Notes under the pieces: model-generated
The model's database searches: none
The model's input: the letters and a program-made list of their open reading frames with translations, nothing else
Told to the model about the DNA's origin: nothing
Part shown: piece after piece, positions 61,151-64,000 of the stretch
Layout of the letters: each line of letters begins with the position of its first letter
How positions within the stretch are numbered: the first letter of the stretch is position 1
Made by a program: the position numbers and the translations under genes
Source: Chitinophagaceae bacterium 26-R-25
GTDB lineage: Bacteria; Bacteroidota; Bacteroidia; Chitinophagales; Chitinophagaceae
Assembly: GCA_029906195.1 (NCBI GenBank)
Contig: JARWSJ010000004.1
Location: 372,001 to 436,000, forward strand
Direction: 5' to 3'
Length of the DNA stretch: 64,000 nt

Positions 61151-61769
61151 ATTTCACCAGTCCTTCCTGTATTGCAATCTTCACCAAGCCCGCGGTATTC
61201 TTCACATCCAGTTTTTGTAAAAGATTATTTCGATGATTTTCAACGGTGCGAAGGCTAAGGAATAGTTTGTCCGCTATTTCCTGGTTGGTATGTTCTTCCG
61301 TTATAAGTTGTAAAATCTCTTTTTCGCGGCGTGTAAGCTGTTTGGAATTTTGTGAGAAGAAATTATTGACAAGCTGCCTTGAAAGTGGTTCGTATAAAAA
61401 TTGCTCACCGGTATGTACGGTCTTGATCGCTTCAACCAGAATCTCAGGGCTGGCATCTTTTAAAAGATAACCAAGACAGCCTTTTTGCAACATCTTTTTT
61501 ACCTGGATGAGGATATCAACATTGGTGAGAGCGATCATCTTTACTTCAGGAAATTTCTTGCTAACAATACCGGCAACTTCGATGCCGTTTTTGCCAGGCA
61601 TTTGAATATCAAGTAACAGGACATCCGGTTGTTTGACATCCAGTCCTTCAAGGAGACTGTCGCCGTTAAGGTATACGTCGGTTACTTTTATATCAGGGTG
61701 TAATGCGAGAATTTTTTGCAATCCATTTAATACAATAGAATGGTCATCCGCAATAGCCACATTTATCAT
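61149..61769 (-). CDS. NarL/FixJ-type response regulator
   Basis: The 206-residue regulator has a receiver domain (residues 1-125: VAIADDHSIVLNGL, phosphorylation Asp in VLLLDIQMPGKNG, GYLLKDA) and a LuxR-type HTH (residues ~140-205: LTRREKEILQLITEEHTNQE, IADKLFLSLRTVENHRNNLL). It overlaps the kinase gene by 4 bases (ATGA), so the pair is translated together. The target genes are not in evidence. Confidence 0.94.
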   Translation of the reverse strand: MINVAIADDHSIVLNGLQKILALHPDIKVTDVYLNGDSLLEGLDVKQPDVLLLDIQMPGKNGIEVAGIVSKKFPEVKMIALTNVDILIQVKKMLQKGCLGYLLKDASPEILVEAIKTVHTGEQFLYEPLSRQLVNNFFSQNSKQLTRREKEILQLITEEHTNQEIADKLFLSLRTVENHRNNLLQKLDVKNTAGLVKIAIQEGLVK

Positions 61770-63802
61770 ATCAGTTGTATAGTTTCGGGTTGTGATTCGA
61801 ATTCTAAATATACACTAGTTCCTTCATTTTTCTTGCTCTCAATGCTAATTGTTCCATGGTTTGTTATTATCCGGTCCTGGATGCTTCTCATTCCCATACC
61901 TTTAATACCCTCTTCAGTTGACATCCCAATGCCATCGTCTTCAACTGTAACGGTAAAGCTGGTTTCATGGAAATTGAATTGGACAATGGCACTTTTTGCC
62001 CTGGCGTGTTTAATTATGTTATGTATAAGTTCCTGAACGATACGATAAATGGCCAGTTCGAAGTCCGGTGTAAACTTTTTGGGCGTACCGAAGATCTGGA
62101 AGCTGATGTCCGGCGCGTTAGATTTTGCTACGCCATCGCAGAAGTATTTCACGGCGTCTACGAGGCCCTCTTCCAGCAAGATCTGCGGCATCATATTATG
62201 TGCGGTTTTTCTCAGTTCTGATGCGGCTTGCTCCAATAGTTTAATGCCATCCTGAAAGTCTTCCTTATGCTGATCCTCTACATTCTGTTTCGATATTTCA
62301 AAGTTCATTTTAGAGACAGCGAGCATCCCTCCAATGCCATCGTGGAGGTCACGCGCGATACGCGTCCTTTCTCTTTCTTCTCCACTGATGGCTGCATTCA
62401 GTTTTTCAATTTCAATCTGTTTGTTGAAGCTGTTTATTTTTTCCTGTTGTAATTTTTGTTTGTGCAGATTGTTGCGTTGCCATAAAAGGAAAATGATGAC
62501 CAGGCAAATAGTGACCAGCACAATAACGCCGATCCAAAAATTCTTCTTTCTGATTCTGCTTTCCGTTTCAGTTTTGGTAAGTTGCTGTTTAGCGATTTCC
62601 TTGTCTTTTTCAGAAATTCGGAAGCGCATCTCGAGCTGGCTGATCATATCCAGCTTGTCCTTCTGCATCAGGCTATCATGCAGTTTGGTGTACTTGTCTT
62701 TATATACCAGCGCGTCATTGAATTTTCCAAGCGCTTCGTAACATTCCGCAGCTGTTTCGTAACCAATAACAATCTCGTTATTCAGCACGTCATTATTCTT
62801 CTTCAGTTTTTCCAGCGTATTGTTGATTAAAGAAAGTGACTGATCGTATTTTTTTTGGAGAAACAAAACTCTTGCATGTACGATGTTGGTGATAGACATG
62901 TAGTACGAGAGGTATTGCTGATTGCCGGGTTGTTTACTAATGTTTATAATCTTTTGTACGTAAGCCATCGACTTGTCAGGATTTTTTTCCTGGAGATAGA
63001 TGTAAGAGAGGTTAAGGTAGATGGCGATTATTCTCGCGGCGTTGATGTTCTTCAGGTTTTTTTTGTCCAAAATCTGCAAATAATAGTAGCGGGCTGAATC
63101 GTATTGCTTGATGCCATGATAATACATACCCTCCAGAAAGCAGAGCTTAAGATTTGCGTCAGCTGTATCTTTTGTGCGGTACATTGCTGAACGGGCCTTG
63201 TCAATATATTCTTTTCCTATTCTTTGAAGATGTGATGTATTGTAATTGATATTTATCAGGAAAGCGGTAAGTTTTACATATGCATTGATTTCAAACACCG
63301 GGTCGTTGATGTCGGGATTTTTAATATCATCTGCCAAATAGAAGAAATAGTAACCTGCGGAGTCGCGAATGCCCTTCTCCTGCAGCGAAGTGCCAAGCAA
63401 CAAATGGATCTTCGCCTTTAGTTTTACATCATTTAAATTGTATTTTTCGTAAACATTTTGTGCGAGGTTGCCATAGTAGATGGCTTTGTTAATGTCATTG
63501 CCAAAATACCAGTTGCCAAGTCCTGCAAAAGCAAAAGCAATTCCTTTGTTGTAATGAATTTTGTAGCTTTTGTCGAGCGCGTTCGAAAGGGTCTGAAAGG
63601 CAGTGGCTGGTACAGAAAGATCTTCTCCTTTATGTATCAATGAAAGAATAACAGTTGTATCGTTTTCGCCGATGCTCTCAACATTGTCATCTCCACCTGC
63701 TTGTGCGGAAGTGGTAAGAGCGAAAATAATGATCAATAAAAGGAGAATATAGCGACACGAGGAAGAGCTTTTCTTCCTGAGCCGGCAAAACAGGTTTATC
63801 AT
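61766..63802 (-). CDS. TPR sensor histidine kinase of the NarX type
   Basis: The 678-residue kinase starts with a signal segment (YILLLLIIIFALTTSAQA), has extracytoplasmic TPR-like helices (residues ~40-400), one membrane helix (WIGVIVLVTICLVIIFLLW, residues ~428-446), a HisKA_3 domain with the phosphoacceptor His in RIARDLHDGIGGMLAVSKM, and an ATPase domain (YRIVQELIHNIIKHARAKSA, VEDDGIGMS, KGMGMRSIQDRI). It overlaps the response regulator gene by 4 bases. Family layout and fold agree with the pair at 33994-36319, but the sequences are not close. Confidence 0.94.
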   Translation of the reverse strand: MINLFCRLRKKSSSSCRYILLLLIIIFALTTSAQAGGDDNVESIGENDTTVILSLIHKGEDLSVPATAFQTLSNALDKSYKIHYNKGIAFAFAGLGNWYFGNDINKAIYYGNLAQNVYEKYNLNDVKLKAKIHLLLGTSLQEKGIRDSAGYYFFYLADDIKNPDINDPVFEINAYVKLTAFLININYNTSHLQRIGKEYIDKARSAMYRTKDTADANLKLCFLEGMYYHGIKQYDSARYYYLQILDKKNLKNINAARIIAIYLNLSYIYLQEKNPDKSMAYVQKIINISKQPGNQQYLSYYMSITNIVHARVLFLQKKYDQSLSLINNTLEKLKKNNDVLNNEIVIGYETAAECYEALGKFNDALVYKDKYTKLHDSLMQKDKLDMISQLEMRFRISEKDKEIAKQQLTKTETESRIRKKNFWIGVIVLVTICLVIIFLLWQRNNLHKQKLQQEKINSFNKQIEIEKLNAAISGEERERTRIARDLHDGIGGMLAVSKMNFEISKQNVEDQHKEDFQDGIKLLEQAASELRKTAHNMMPQILLEEGLVDAVKYFCDGVAKSNAPDISFQIFGTPKKFTPDFELAIYRIVQELIHNIIKHARAKSAIVQFNFHETSFTVTVEDDGIGMSTEEGIKGMGMRSIQDRIITNHGTISIESKKNEGTSVYLEFESQPETIQLI

Positions 63803-64000
63803 CTACGTTAGTAATGGTTAATTGTCTTTACAGGAACGCCTGTCGTATGATAAAGTACGATATAAACCTGCATAGAAAATATAGGTGTAACTACCCAATT
63901 TTATAATGGAGTAGAAGCGCCTATAAAAAATTGAGGGGTTGAAAATATTTTTGTGTTTTCTCAAGGTGTTAGCTTAAATCTCATGTGTAACCGTAGTTAA

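Overview
The window is chromosomal DNA of a Bacteroidota bacterium, most likely a member of the Chitinophagaceae or a close relative. The signs are tandem SusC/SusD pairs, a hybrid two-component PUL regulator, an ECF sigma/FecR pair, many lipoproteins with short lipoboxes, 'carboxypeptidase-like' plug extensions on TonB receptors, A/T-rich leaders with few Shine-Dalgarno sequences, and a promoter of the TTG-N20-TAnnTTTG type. No rRNA, tRNA, CRISPR array, transposase or integrase was seen.

Region 1 (1-21.7 kb) is the sheath, tube, spike and effector part of a Bacteroidota-type (subtype iii) type VI secretion system. It holds tssB and tssC (sheath), tssD/hcp (tube), vgrG (spike) and two DUF4280 PAAR-like tip proteins. 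At least two cargo modules are visible. One is a Tle1-like DUF2235 phospholipase preceded by two tandem DUF2931-type lipoproteins (probable immunity). The other is a 935-residue protein with a central OmpA-like domain and an unknown C-terminal half, preceded by a translationally coupled putative adaptor and PAAR protein and followed by a run of tandem lipoproteins (probable immunity array). That run includes a frameshifted copy and several further lipoproteins. A tandem pair of reverse-strand genes with an SGHY-P signature sits between the sheath and tube genes, and the duplication that made them left behind a 45-bp tail of the neighbouring gene. The baseplate, membrane-complex and ClpV genes are not in the window.

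Region 2 (21.8-32 kb) is a polysaccharide/glycan utilisation locus: a GH89 alpha-N-acetylglucosaminidase on the minus strand, then ECF sigma factor, FecR anti-sigma factor, SusC, SusD and a secreted metallophosphoesterase. Region 3 (32-37.5 kb) holds an orphan gene, a very small candidate secreted peptide, and a TPR sensor kinase with its response regulator. Its repeat-rich intergenic stretch contains two copies of a ~310-nt non-coding element whose terminal hairpin shows a compensatory base-pair change, a frameshifted small membrane-protein gene, and palindromic three-hairpin repeats.

Region 4 (37.5-51.1 kb) is a second PUL. A 1.35-kilo-residue hybrid two-component regulator (with an unusual H-box) faces SusC, SusD, a GH88 unsaturated glucuronyl hydrolase, a GH29 alpha-fucosidase and a DUF2264 enzyme; together they point to a fucose- and uronate-containing glycan. 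Region 5 (51.1-64 kb) is housekeeping and accessory: a cupin, a HigBA-type toxin-antitoxin pair whose toxin has an in-frame amber codon, lipoproteins, an AraC regulator, a TonB-dependent receptor, an OmpA-family envelope protein, and a NarL-type response regulator with its TPR sensor kinase.
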